Source: Mesorhizobium qingshengii
GTDB taxonomy: Bacteria; Pseudomonadota; Alphaproteobacteria; Rhizobiales; Rhizobiaceae
Assembly (NCBI RefSeq): GCF_027563465.1
Contig: NZ_JAPFQA010000009.1
Coordinates: 124,001-188,000 of the forward strand
Reading direction: 5' to 3'
DNA: 64,000 nt
Program-made: the position numbers and the translations under genes
Notes under the pieces: generated by a model
Databases searched by the model: none
Told to the model about the DNA's origin: nothing
Seen by the model: only the letters and a program-made list of their open reading frames with translations
Part shown: in pieces, positions 43,892 to 52,345 of the stretch
How the letters are laid out: each line of letters starts with the position of its first letter
Position numbering within the stretch: the stretch's first letter is position 1

Positions 43892-44665
43892 ATGACGATT
43901 CTGTCGAACAACGATCAGCCGATCAATACCGATCTGGCTCTCTATTCAGCTGTTGCCAATACCAATCATATAGGACCTTCTCCCTTACGGGAGGGGATGG
44001 AGATAGCGATCATCGATGACAGGCCGCTGATGTGCGACTGCTTCGCCAGAAGCCTCGAGCTCATCGAGCCGTCATTTCGCATCCAACGCTATGCGACCGT
44101 CGAAGCGTTCGACGCCGCTAGTCCGGAGGAGACCGAACGGGTTTCGACGGTCTTGCTGTGCGTCATGTGGTCGAATTCTCACGCGGACTATCATCTTTCG
44201 CGGATTGCCCATCTCAAGGCAACCAGACCGTCTCTCGGAATCGTGATGCTGTCGGATATCGAGAACTTTGACGATATTGTCAAAGCGGTGGAAAGCGGGA
44301 CGCGTGGCTACATTCCCACGAGCGTCAGCTTGCAGGTTGCGGCAAAGGCGATCCAGCTTGTCGCGGCGGGCGGGACCTTCATACCGCCCAGTGTTCTCTT
44401 CAGTTCGGGCCAGGCAATCAAGGACAGCCAGCCAGCCAAGCAACCGCAGGGCGACAATGTTTTCACGTCACGCCAGATGTCGGTGATCGAAGCATTGCGT
44501 CGGGGCAAGGCAAACAAGGTTATCGCATACGAACTCAACATGTGCGAAAGCACAGTCAAGGTGCACATCCGCAATGTGATGAAAAAGCTGCGTGCCAGAA
44601 ATCGTACCGAGGTAGCTTATATCCTTAACACCACGCCATATGATGGTGTTACCATGCGAAACTGA
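43892..44665 (+). CDS. LuxR/NarL-type regulator with degenerate receiver domain
   Basis: A 257-residue protein with a response-regulator-like N-terminal domain (about 36-160) and a LuxR-type HTH (TSRQMSVIEALRRGKANKVIA, ESTVKVHIRNVMKKL). The acidic pair D42-D43 is present. The phospho-acceptor Asp is replaced by Cys90 (VLLCVM), and the conserved Lys in GYLLK-type motifs is Thr (GYIPT). It therefore should not be phosphorylated in the usual way. It carries a 35-residue N-terminal extension. It probably controls the polysaccharide genes or itself, given the repeats just upstream. Confidence 0.9.
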   Translation: MTILSNNDQPINTDLALYSAVANTNHIGPSPLREGMEIAIIDDRPLMCDCFARSLELIEPSFRIQRYATVEAFDAASPEETERVSTVLLCVMWSNSHADYHLSRIAHLKATRPSLGIVMLSDIENFDDIVKAVESGTRGYIPTSVSLQVAAKAIQLVAAGGTFIPPSVLFSSGQAIKDSQPAKQPQGDNVFTSRQMSVIEALRRGKANKVIAYELNMCESTVKVHIRNVMKKLRARNRTEVAYILNTTPYDGVTMRN

Positions 44666-44736
44666 GGTATGGCTGCCGCCTCGGTCAAAGAGTGATGTCT
44701 TTTTGCCCGCGGCAACCATGCTGGATGGCTTTATCG

Positions 44737-44756
44737 GGCCCTCGACCTAGAGGGCC
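44737..44756 (+). other. Hairpin between LuxR-type and Crp-family genes
   Basis: GGCCCTC / GAGGGCC with a 6-base loop, 71 bases after the LuxR-type stop and 38 bases before the GTG of the Crp gene. There is no T run; it may be a leader structure or a weak terminator. Confidence 0.35.
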
Positions 44757-44794
44757 TGCAGGGGGGGTCGACATTTTGCGAGGGGCGAGGATAG

Positions 44795-45559
44795 GTGAAA
44801 CAGCCGCCTGAGCGATATTCCGTTCCGCGGACTGAGAGGGAGGCCGCTCCCGCGGCTGATCGGAACACGTTACAAAGCCTGGATTTGAACGGTATCGAAC
44901 ATTTCCGCGCGGTTCGGGCATCCACGCTGGCCGAGATGAACCGTCGCTGTCATTGGTTCCATCTCGATGACGGTGATGTCTTGATCCCGGCCGGCGAAAA
45001 AGTCGATCGGGTTTTCTTTCTTCTGGATGGCGAACTCCGCTTCCCTGTTTATACCCGCACGGGCAAGATCGTGTGGCTCCCATCGGCGCACCAGGGATCA
45101 CTCGTCAACGGGGCTGCTTTGAGCGGCGAACTTCCCCTGATGCCGTATTCGATTGAGGCGGCGGGACCGTGCACGATCGCTTCCATCGGAAGTCGGACCT
45201 TCCTGGACATAATCAAGAACGATCCCGAGGCGCTTCAGGCCCTCGTTCAAATGTTGGTCGAGCGCCAGCGCCTGATTGTCGAGCATATCGTTGAACTCTC
45301 GACACTCAGCGTGCGATCGCGCGTTCATAGCGAATTGCTGCGTTTGTGTGCTGAAAATATCGAAACCGGCGGTTCGGCCGTCATCTCTCCCATTCCCACA
45401 CACACGGATTTGGCCAATCGCATCGGCACGCATCGTGAAGCCGTGGCCCGCGAACTCAGCTACCTGCAGAGTGTCGGAATAGTCCTGCGCCGCGCAAAAG
45501 AGCTTCTTGTGCCCGATGTGTCCCGCCTGACGGACTTGCTGGCAAGGTCCGACGATTAA
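44795..45559 (+). CDS. Crp/Fnr family transcriptional regulator
   Basis: A 254-residue Crp/Fnr protein with a cyclic-nucleotide-binding-like fold (GDVLIPAGEKVDRVFFLLDGELRF) and a C-terminal HTH (HTDLANRIGTHREAVARELSYLQ). The helix has Arg-Glu and a second Arg, the CRP pattern for TGTGA sites. There is no Cys cluster. GTG start with a GAGGATAG site. It follows the LuxR-type regulator in the same direction and probably takes part in control of the exopolysaccharide genes. Confidence 0.9.
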   Translation: MKQPPERYSVPRTEREAAPAADRNTLQSLDLNGIEHFRAVRASTLAEMNRRCHWFHLDDGDVLIPAGEKVDRVFFLLDGELRFPVYTRTGKIVWLPSAHQGSLVNGAALSGELPLMPYSIEAAGPCTIASIGSRTFLDIIKNDPEALQALVQMLVERQRLIVEHIVELSTLSVRSRVHSELLRLCAENIETGGSAVISPIPTHTDLANRIGTHREAVARELSYLQSVGIVLRRAKELLVPDVSRLTDLLARSDD

Positions 45560-45604
45560 TCAAATCGGCTATGACGGCTTCAAACCAGTGCCGTGGCGGC
45601 GCAC

Positions 45605-46801
45605 TTATCCCCGCAGCCAGGCAGATCGTTTGGTGTTTAAGGCCAGCCACAGCCGCGCGGCACTGGGTTGCGATGTCGAGCGGTAGATCTTCTGATGATA
45701 GACGAACTCATAGGGCCACAGTTCGAGGGTACGGTTCGCGAAATGCGTGAGGATCCAGGTGATCGCGCCTGTCACAACAATGAAGGCGCCCATCGAGACT
45801 GGGACGTTGGCGGTGAAGAGATGAGCGTGCGAGAAGGCCGCGCGGGATAAGAAATACGTGTAGGGATGCACCAGATAAAGGCTGTAGCTGACCGTCCCGA
45901 AGTAGCGAAGGAGCCGGTTGCCGAGCAACAGCGCCGTCAAGCTGTTCCGTGATACCGCGAGGCAGAAGTAAAGCGCCGTCGCCGCAACCAGCAAGGGTAC
46001 CTCGGCATTCTGGAAATCGGACCAATGATAGTCGTAGTGGCCGCGGGTCGAAAGAAAGACGCAGGCTGCCAGGGCCGCGCTCTCGGCAAGGCGGTGGTGA
46101 CCGCGACTTACCCATTCATATCGGTCGTGGGCGAGGCGGATCAGGCCCCCCGCGACAAAATACAGGGCGATCGGATACCTGGCGATAAAGAGCGCGGCAA
46201 GGAGGCTTAGGACGACCAGGCCGAGCCTGCTAGGGCGACGGACAGCCACAAACACGAACGCTGCCATGAACACATAGAACCAGACTTCGAAAGTCAGGCT
46301 CCATGCATTCGGAGTCAGCTGCTCGGTGCGGGAGAGAAGATTCAGGAAGGTCAATCCGGCCAGAACCGATGTGAGATTGTTGGTTTCGGGATAAAGGTTC
46401 GTCGTGGCGTTCAGCAGGATGAAAAGCACGCTGAACGCGAAAAACAGGGGGTAGAGGCGCATGAAGCGTCGGGCGGCAAATTCAGTTGGACTGTAGCGTA
46501 TCGCGCTCGGCAGGATAACGAAGCCGCTGATGACGAAGAAAAGGCAAACCCCGAAGGTGCCGAAATTCCAGAACGGCGTGATGCCGTCGACATAGGCCGA
46601 ATTGGACGCGTAGACGTGCTCTGCCGTGCCACCCAGGAGATGCGCGAAGAACACCATGAGCGAAGCGATGCCGCGCAGCCCATGCGCGGCTATATTGAAC
46701 GAATTGTCGCCAATTGGCTTCGCTGATGGCTTCGCTGACGCTTCAGCGGTCAAATGCTGGCTATCCGATAGTCTCACAGGGCTGGAATGGGTGGCAGCCA
46801 T
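45605..46801 (-). CDS. Acyltransferase 3 family membrane protein (OafA-like)
   Basis: This 398-residue integral membrane acyltransferase has about ten transmembrane segments. The family start HGLRGIASLMVFFAHLLGG contains the essential His, and the RFMRLYPLF Arg motif lies near residue 130. There is no SGNH tail. Proteins of this family O-acetylate or O-succinylate surface polysaccharides. Its stop lies 45 bases from the stop of the convergent Crp gene. Confidence 0.9.
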   Translation of the reverse strand: MAATHSSPVRLSDSQHLTAEASAKPSAKPIGDNSFNIAAHGLRGIASLMVFFAHLLGGTAEHVYASNSAYVDGITPFWNFGTFGVCLFFVISGFVILPSAIRYSPTEFAARRFMRLYPLFFAFSVLFILLNATTNLYPETNNLTSVLAGLTFLNLLSRTEQLTPNAWSLTFEVWFYVFMAAFVFVAVRRPSRLGLVVLSLLAALFIARYPIALYFVAGGLIRLAHDRYEWVSRGHHRLAESAALAACVFLSTRGHYDYHWSDFQNAEVPLLVAATALYFCLAVSRNSLTALLLGNRLLRYFGTVSYSLYLVHPYTYFLSRAAFSHAHLFTANVPVSMGAFIVVTGAITWILTHFANRTLELWPYEFVYHQKIYRSTSQPSAARLWLALNTKRSAWLRG

Positions 46802-47123
46802 CTTGAGCTTTCAAACCTGACCTTGGCAGATCGTTTCACCCTACAGCAAGTCCATGTCCTGCAATCCTTGGGGAAATAGGCGGATACCCCCAGCCCAAAA
46901 GTGGGGGTCACCCAGGAACAGTTGACCGGATTGGTTAGCCTGGGCGGACTGCGGCGGCCTTCGACGGAAGATCAGGTCGCGACACGGATCAAGATCGTCC
47001 AGCGTGGTGATCGCGGCATGCCCGATGGCGGTCGTCGGGAGCTGTCGCGAGAGGGGATGCGCTGCAGCCGCCGGATGTGGACGGTGCCCAACCGCGGCTT
47101 CGCCCGCTAGTCCGATTTAAGGC
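46802..47123. promoter_or_regulatory. Divergent region between two acyltransferase genes
   Basis: 322 bases between divergent acyltransferase genes. No gene is supported. The stretch must hold two promoters; no operator motif of those found elsewhere in the window is present. Confidence 0.35.
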
Positions 47124-49274
47124 ATGGACTACCCCTTTATTGCGGGCCGGCATCAGCGCGTAGGCGCGCTATACAGGACCAGTATGCCAAGCTACCAAGG
47201 TCATAGGCCCAGCCCCGCTGCTGGCGTGATGTTGGACTCTGGGAAATCCCCGGGGTCGGCATCGCGGCATGCGGCCCTGGCGGCTCCAGCCTACCGAGCC
47301 GACATCGATGGTTTACGCGCCATCGCTGTCGTTTCGGTTGTGCTGTTCCACGCCGGTTTCACCGTATCCAGCGGCGGATATGTTGGCGTCGATATCTTCT
47401 TTGTCATCTCCGGCTACCTGATAACCCAATTGATCGCCAGGGACTTGCGAGCAGGCGAGTTCTCGGTCTGGCATTTCTATGAGCGGCGTATACGCCGCAT
47501 TTTTCCGGCGCTGTTCGCCATGCTGGCGGTCTGTACGTTGGCATGCGCCTTCATCTTCCTGCCCGATGACTTCAGGCGCTTCGGTCGCAACTCCGTCGCC
47601 ACGGCCCTCTTCTCGTCCAACATCGGGTTTTGGCTGAAGACGGGTTATTTTGAAGGGGAAACTTACGACCAGCCACTCATCCACACATGGTCACTGGCGG
47701 TGGAGGAGCAGTTCTACATCCTATTTCCATTGTTTTTGATATCCATCTGGTGGCTGGGAGTTCGCAATGTTCGCATCCTCCTGGCGGGCGTGGCAGGAAT
47801 TTCGTTCCTCGTGACTGTGATGGTGATGCAGTACGACGCTACTGCCGCCTTTTACCTCACCCCGTTCAGGGCGTGGGAGTTGCTGTTGGGCAGCCTCCTG
47901 GCGCTTGGAACCTTCCCACGCCTCGCCAGGCGCTGGCAGTGCGAGGTGGCGACAGGGGTCGGATTGCTGATGATCCTTGCCGCCGTGCTGCGCTATTCCG
48001 ATGTGACTTCATTCCCCGGCGTCGCGGCACTCCTTCCATGCATCGGCGCTGCCCTTGTCATTCACGGAGGAAGTGGTGCGAATTGCTCGGTCACGCGACT
48101 GATTTCAACAAGGCCGTTCGTCGGCGTGGGTCTGATAAGCTACTCCCTGTATCTTTGGCATTGGCCGCTGATTGTTCTGGTTGGTTATCTGGCAATCGAT
48201 CAGCTCAGTTCGCTTCAGTCTGCCGCCCTGGTGGCCGCTTCATTCACGCTGGCGTTCATGTCTTGGCGATACATCGAGCGCCCGTTGCGGGTCCCGTCGC
48301 GGGTAACGCGCCCAGTGCCCGTCTTGGCTGGAGGCGCTTTGGCCATCGTCGCCGTGGCAGTGACCGGTTCGATCATCTACCTGGACAATGGCTGGCCGAC
48401 CCGCTTCTCCAAGGATGTGAATGTGTTGTCCAGCTATGCCTTGTCCGCCAACCCTGAAGCGGATGAATGCGCAAACGTGTCTCTTCAGCTCGCTGCGAAT
48501 TCCCCCTGTACAATAGGCTCCTCCGCGAATGCCCGGATCTTTCTATGGGGAGATTCTCATGCGGGGGCGATGTTCGGTGCAATGTCGGAGCTGGCAGCGC
48601 ATGGCGCAAGCACGGTCTACGGCGCGACCCCCCGCTGTCCCCCTCTCCTGGGCGTCGGAACGGACCGAAATTGCATCCGAGGAAACGATTTGCGGCTGAG
48701 ATACGCACTCAGCCACCCGGAGATGAAGACCGTCATAATCGCTGCCAGGTGGTCCCTCTATCTCGAGGGCCGCGCGATCGAACTTGGACCAGCGGAACGA
48801 AACGGCAATCTTCCGCAGTTGCAGGACCGGGATGGCGTTCAATTCGACCGCTTCTCCATCGAGGCGCGTCACGCGTTCGAAACATCGCTCAGGAGAACCG
48901 TGAGCCGGCTCCTGCAAGCAGGGAAAAAGGTGGTCATCGTCTACCCCGTCCCGGAGGTGGGTTATGACGTGCCCTCCACGGCTGCTCGGCTCGTTGCGCA
49001 GGGCCATGCCCTGCCGGGAGATACCCTGTCCAGCTTCAGCATACCAGAGAGCCTCTATCGGGAAAGACAACGGATCGCATTTGGTATTCTGGACAGGCTG
49101 GGCCGACATGTCGGCCTCATTCGCGTTTATCCGACGCAAGTGCTTTGTCCGCAGGACCGGTGTGTTGCCATAATGGATGGGAAGCCGCTGTACTTTGACA
49201 GCCACCACCTCAGCATTCCGGGTTCCAGGATACTCGTGCCGTTGTTTGCAAGAGCTTTGCGGCGAGGCGCCTGA
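47124..49274 (+). CDS. Acyltransferase 3 with C-terminal SGNH domain
   Basis: A protein of about 716 residues that joins an OafA-type membrane acyltransferase (YRADIDGLRAIAVVSVVLFH, RRIRRIFPAL, about eleven membrane segments to residue 430) to a periplasmic SGNH hydrolase-like domain (GDSH near residue 476, DSHHLS near the C-terminus). This form acetylates polysaccharides such as O-antigen and peptidoglycan. The start is uncertain; an internal Met at 47229 is closer to the conserved beginning and may be the true one. Confidence 0.9.
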   Translation: MDYPFIAGRHQRVGALYRTSMPSYQGHRPSPAAGVMLDSGKSPGSASRHAALAAPAYRADIDGLRAIAVVSVVLFHAGFTVSSGGYVGVDIFFVISGYLITQLIARDLRAGEFSVWHFYERRIRRIFPALFAMLAVCTLACAFIFLPDDFRRFGRNSVATALFSSNIGFWLKTGYFEGETYDQPLIHTWSLAVEEQFYILFPLFLISIWWLGVRNVRILLAGVAGISFLVTVMVMQYDATAAFYLTPFRAWELLLGSLLALGTFPRLARRWQCEVATGVGLLMILAAVLRYSDVTSFPGVAALLPCIGAALVIHGGSGANCSVTRLISTRPFVGVGLISYSLYLWHWPLIVLVGYLAIDQLSSLQSAALVAASFTLAFMSWRYIERPLRVPSRVTRPVPVLAGGALAIVAVAVTGSIIYLDNGWPTRFSKDVNVLSSYALSANPEADECANVSLQLAANSPCTIGSSANARIFLWGDSHAGAMFGAMSELAAHGASTVYGATPRCPPLLGVGTDRNCIRGNDLRLRYALSHPEMKTVIIAARWSLYLEGRAIELGPAERNGNLPQLQDRDGVQFDRFSIEARHAFETSLRRTVSRLLQAGKKVVIVYPVPEVGYDVPSTAARLVAQGHALPGDTLSSFSIPESLYRERQRIAFGILDRLGRHVGLIRVYPTQVLCPQDRCVAIMDGKPLYFDSHHLSIPGSRILVPLFARALRRGA

Positions 49275-49281
49275 CGCCTCG
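49263..49281. terminator. Small hairpin at convergent stops
   Basis: CGAGGCG / CGCCTCG with the loop CCTGA, which contains the stop codon of the acyltransferase gene. It sits in the 14-base gap between convergent genes. No T run. Confidence 0.35.
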
Positions 49282-49288
49282 ACAGGCA

Positions 49289-50392
49289 CTAGCGGAGGTG
49301 TCGGCGCCCCTGAGCGTCAACGATGGTATTGTCTCCGACGTTGGCGCTGATGTGCGCGCCGTTGTGGATAAGGCAGCCAGCGCCGATCTGGACGCCCAGC
49401 AGCACGGTTGCACCCATTCCCACGACAGTCATCGCTCCGACGCTCACTCCGCCGGCGAGGATGGCGCCCGGAGTCAGGTGCGCATTGTCGTGCACGATGC
49501 TGTCGTGGCAGACTATACTCCCCTGGTTGACGATAACGTTGTTGCCGACCGTACAGCGCGGACCGATGCTCGCTCCGGCCAGAATATGACAGCCATGTCC
49601 AATCCTGGTTGCCTTGGAAACGATCGCGGAAGGGTGGATCACCGGCGGCAGAACGAAGCCCATGGCCAGGGCGCGTTCAAACATCGCCCGCCTCACCTCG
49701 CTTGACTGCGCACCCCCGATGCCGATGAAGGCGTAGCGCGTGCCCTCGGCGAGCAAACGCTCCAGGGACTCTTCCGTACCGATCACCGAAATACCGCCGC
49801 AGACGTGCTGCCCAACGGGCAGAGCTTGATCGGTGCAGCCGAGGATGTCGTATCCGGATCCATCGAGAGCATCGATCAAGCAGGCGGCGTGGCCGCCGCC
49901 ACCGATGATGACGGCCCGCCGCATGGGCCCGGAAGGAATGACGGGCTGGAACTCGTCCGGTCTTGCCATCGTGGGCCCGGATCGGCGGCTGGCTGCCGCG
50001 CGCACCTCGGCTTCGCCGATGCGGCCGTTGGAGGGACTGACATCCGCAAGGTCGATCCCAAGCTCGGACGCGGCCTTGCGGGCTTTGGCCGTTATCGCGA
50101 TCTCGTTGACGCCGACATTGGCCGCGCTGGCCGTTGCGGACGCGGCATCCGCATTTTCGTCGATGATTTCGCACAGCGCCGCACCGACGGTGACGAAGTC
50201 ACCGACCTTGCTGTCGAGCCGGCCGACAATCCCTGCCTCCGGAGCATAAACCTCAACCGCGGCCTTGGTGGTCTCGAGGACAAAGAGAATAGCCCCTTGC
50301 TCGACCCTCTCACCTTGCACGACCCTGATTTCGATCAGCTGAAGATTGTCCTCGTTGGCGTTAACCCGCGGGGCTTCGACAAGCACACTCAT
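49289..50392 (-). CDS. Lipoyl domain - E1/E3-binding domain - NeuD/PglD-type sugar acyltransferase fusion
   Basis: A 367-residue protein with three parts. Residues 1-78 are a lipoyl domain with the modifiable Lys43 in LETTKAAVEV. Residues about 96-133 match the peripheral-subunit-binding domain of E2 proteins (ITAKARKAASELGIDL, SPSNGRIGEAEV). Residues about 157-367 are a NeuD/PglD acyltransferase: nucleotide-sugar-binding N-domain with IGGGGHA at 163-169, then a left-handed beta-helix with the catalytic-type His296 in CHDSIVHDNAHL. The usual E2 catalytic domain (HxxxDG) is absent. The gene follows E1-beta by 6 bases and E1-alpha before it. It looks like an E2 component whose acyl acceptor is a sugar rather than CoA. 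Confidence 0.88.
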   Translation of the reverse strand: MSVLVEAPRVNANEDNLQLIEIRVVQGERVEQGAILFVLETTKAAVEVYAPEAGIVGRLDSKVGDFVTVGAALCEIIDENADAASATASAANVGVNEIAITAKARKAASELGIDLADVSPSNGRIGEAEVRAAASRRSGPTMARPDEFQPVIPSGPMRRAVIIGGGGHAACLIDALDGSGYDILGCTDQALPVGQHVCGGISVIGTEESLERLLAEGTRYAFIGIGGAQSSEVRRAMFERALAMGFVLPPVIHPSAIVSKATRIGHGCHILAGASIGPRCTVGNNVIVNQGSIVCHDSIVHDNAHLTPGAILAGGVSVGAMTVVGMGATVLLGVQIGAGCLIHNGAHISANVGDNTIVDAQGRRHLR

Positions 50393-50398
50393 GAACGC

Positions 50399-51331
50399 TT
50401 AGCCTCTCGTGAACAGATCGATGCAGGCCGCCTGGATGGCGTTCACACCCGGCAGCAGATCGTCCTCCCATTCGCGGCTGGAGGGAATGGGGTGATCCGG
50501 CCCGGCCAATGCGCTGAAGTGCTTGACCCGACCGATCAGGGCTCGGGCGCATTCGGATGCGAAGCCCCAGCCGGGAGAGCCTTCCTCCACGGCGATAACA
50601 CGGCTGCAGTTGCCAACCTGGCTCAGGATATCCTCGCCGGGAAATGGCGACAGCTGTTCAACCGCCACCACGGCGGTCGCGATTTCCTCCTCTTCGGCGA
50701 GCTTGTTTGCGGCCGCAACCGCGTGCTCGACGCAACCCCCATATGTCAGGATCACGATGTCTGCATCCGGCGGACATGGAAGCGCGGCCGCGCCGAGCAC
50801 GGGCCTCGAATACATGACCTTGTTTTCGATGATCAGGTGAGGGGATCGGGAAGCGAAGGCCCGATGCAACAGCGCGCCCGGATCCGCATACTCATGCGTG
50901 GCAAGCACTGTAAGGCCGGGCACACCGCAAAAATGCTTTTCCAGACTTTGCGAGTGCGTCGGCCCATAGCCGCGCCGCCCACCCATGGGTGCGCGAATAA
51001 TGATGGGGACCTCAACCTGATCGTTATACATCCAGCGGAACTTGGCAGCGTGGTTGATGATCTGGTCGGCGGCAAGGGCGATGAAGTCTCCGAACATGAG
51101 CTCAACGATCGCAGGCCTGCCTTTGAGGGCCAGTCCCGCCGCCATGCCGACGATGCTACCCTCGCTGATCGGCGTGGTCCAGACCCGATCCTGATAGGCC
51201 GAGGAAAGTCCCTTGGTGACTTTGAATGCGCCGCCATAGGGATCGATAATGTCCTCGCCCAGGATCACCAGGCGCAGGTTGGCTTCCATGAGATCGTGAA
51301 GCGCGCGATTGATCGATTCGACGACACGCAT
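50399..51331 (-). CDS. 2-oxoacid dehydrogenase E1 component, beta subunit
   Basis: This 310-residue transketolase-like protein is of the E1-beta family. It has the cofactor-activating Glu57 in TTPISEGSIVGMA and the active-site His126 in GPTHSQSLE, and the C-terminal transketolase domain carries the TYGGCVEHAV segment. It is in the size range of acetoin- and pyruvate-type E1-beta. The gene starts three bases after the E1-alpha stop, so the two subunits should be made in equal amounts. The substrate oxoacid is unknown. It lies inside a polysaccharide operon, not with a classical E2/E3 pair. Confidence 0.92.
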   Translation of the reverse strand: MRVVESINRALHDLMEANLRLVILGEDIIDPYGGAFKVTKGLSSAYQDRVWTTPISEGSIVGMAAGLALKGRPAIVELMFGDFIALAADQIINHAAKFRWMYNDQVEVPIIIRAPMGGRRGYGPTHSQSLEKHFCGVPGLTVLATHEYADPGALLHRAFASRSPHLIIENKVMYSRPVLGAAALPCPPDADIVILTYGGCVEHAVAAANKLAEEEEIATAVVAVEQLSPFPGEDILSQVGNCSRVIAVEEGSPGWGFASECARALIGRVKHFSALAGPDHPIPSSREWEDDLLPGVNAIQAACIDLFTRG

Positions 51332-51334
51332 GGG

Positions 51335-52345
51335 TCAGCCTCGCGCCATGGCAGCCGCGGCGGCGGATTCGACCGCGCGGTCCACGACAGATCGACAAAA
51401 GTCGTCGATCTCCTCGAAGTTCGCGACGCGCCGGCGCATCGGGGGGATCGGATCCCTGGCTCGAGCTTGCTCAAGACGCAAGGCTGGCCGAGTATCATCT
51501 CCCTTGCTGTGGGGGCCAATCCGTTCGGTTCGCAAGTAGAGCCAGCAGGGGCGGGATTCGGCGCGGACATAGCTTACCGCCTCTTGGGCAAGCTCGCATA
51601 TCTCGACTGGATCGTTGCCATCATAGGCGAATGTGCGGATACCGAACGGTTCGGCCCTGGCGACGATCGAACCGGAGACGGTCAGATTCTTGGGCGTCGT
51701 TTGCGCGATCTCGTTGTCCTCGATCACAAAAAGGACAGGGGCGCCGAAAATGGCGGCGAGGTTCAAGCTCTCGTATACGGCTCCCTCACCCATCGTGCCA
51801 TCGCCCAGGAAGACCACCGCGACCGCGCCCTCGTCCTTTCGCGCCAGCGCGCTGCCAACCGCCACGGGCGCTATGCCCCCCTGGATGCCGTTTGAGTGAA
51901 AGTTGCGGAAGCACAGATGTTGACTGCCGCCGCGTCCCCCGCAAATGCCGGTTACACGCCCCATGATCTCGGCGAACAGGCCTTCGACTTCGCCCGAATA
52001 GGCAATGAAATGACCATGGCAGCGGTGGTTGCTCCAAATAATGTCGCGATCCCGGTCAAGGGCGTTCACCACCCCCACCGCATTGGCTTCCTGTCCAATG
52101 GACGTGTGCGTCGTGCCGAAAAGGAGCCCCTGGGAAAAAAGATCGAGCAGGCGCTCCTCGACGAGCCGGATGAGCATCATCTGCTGATAAAGCCGGACCT
52201 CGATCGGCAATTCGAACCCGAGCAGCGTATTGCTTGCCTGGGGAAGGGTAAGGTTCTGCAATGCCGAAGACGTCACGATTCTCAGCTCTCCAAAGGAAGA
52301 CGCTGGAACGTCTCTGTCTTTCCTGACCGCATGCTCGTTCATCAT
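51335..52345 (-). CDS. 2-oxoacid dehydrogenase E1 component, alpha subunit
   Basis: This 336-residue thiamine-diphosphate-binding subunit has the GDG(181-183)...N(211) cofactor motif and the conserved HRCHGH region near residues 107-112. The phosphorylation-type loop and the substrate-binding region fit the acetoin/pyruvate E1-alpha group. It decarboxylates a 2-oxoacid and passes the acyl group to a lipoyl arm. Its start overlaps the aminotransferase stop (ATGATG context). With E1-beta and the lipoyl-NeuD protein it forms a three-gene unit. Confidence 0.92.
   Translation of the reverse strand: MMNEHAVRKDRDVPASSFGELRIVTSSALQNLTLPQASNTLLGFELPIEVRLYQQMMLIRLVEERLLDLFSQGLLFGTTHTSIGQEANAVGVVNALDRDRDIIWSNHRCHGHFIAYSGEVEGLFAEIMGRVTGICGGRGGSQHLCFRNFHSNGIQGGIAPVAVGSALARKDEGAVAVVFLGDGTMGEGAVYESLNLAAIFGAPVLFVIEDNEIAQTTPKNLTVSGSIVARAEPFGIRTFAYDGNDPVEICELAQEAVSYVRAESRPCWLYLRTERIGPHSKGDDTRPALRLEQARARDPIPPMRRRVANFEEIDDFCRSVVDRAVESAAAAAMARG

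Noticed and set aside
46901..47110. A 69-residue frame between the divergent acyltransferase genes
   Set aside because: No ribosome site, no domain pattern and an Arg/Gly-rich shadow-like composition.
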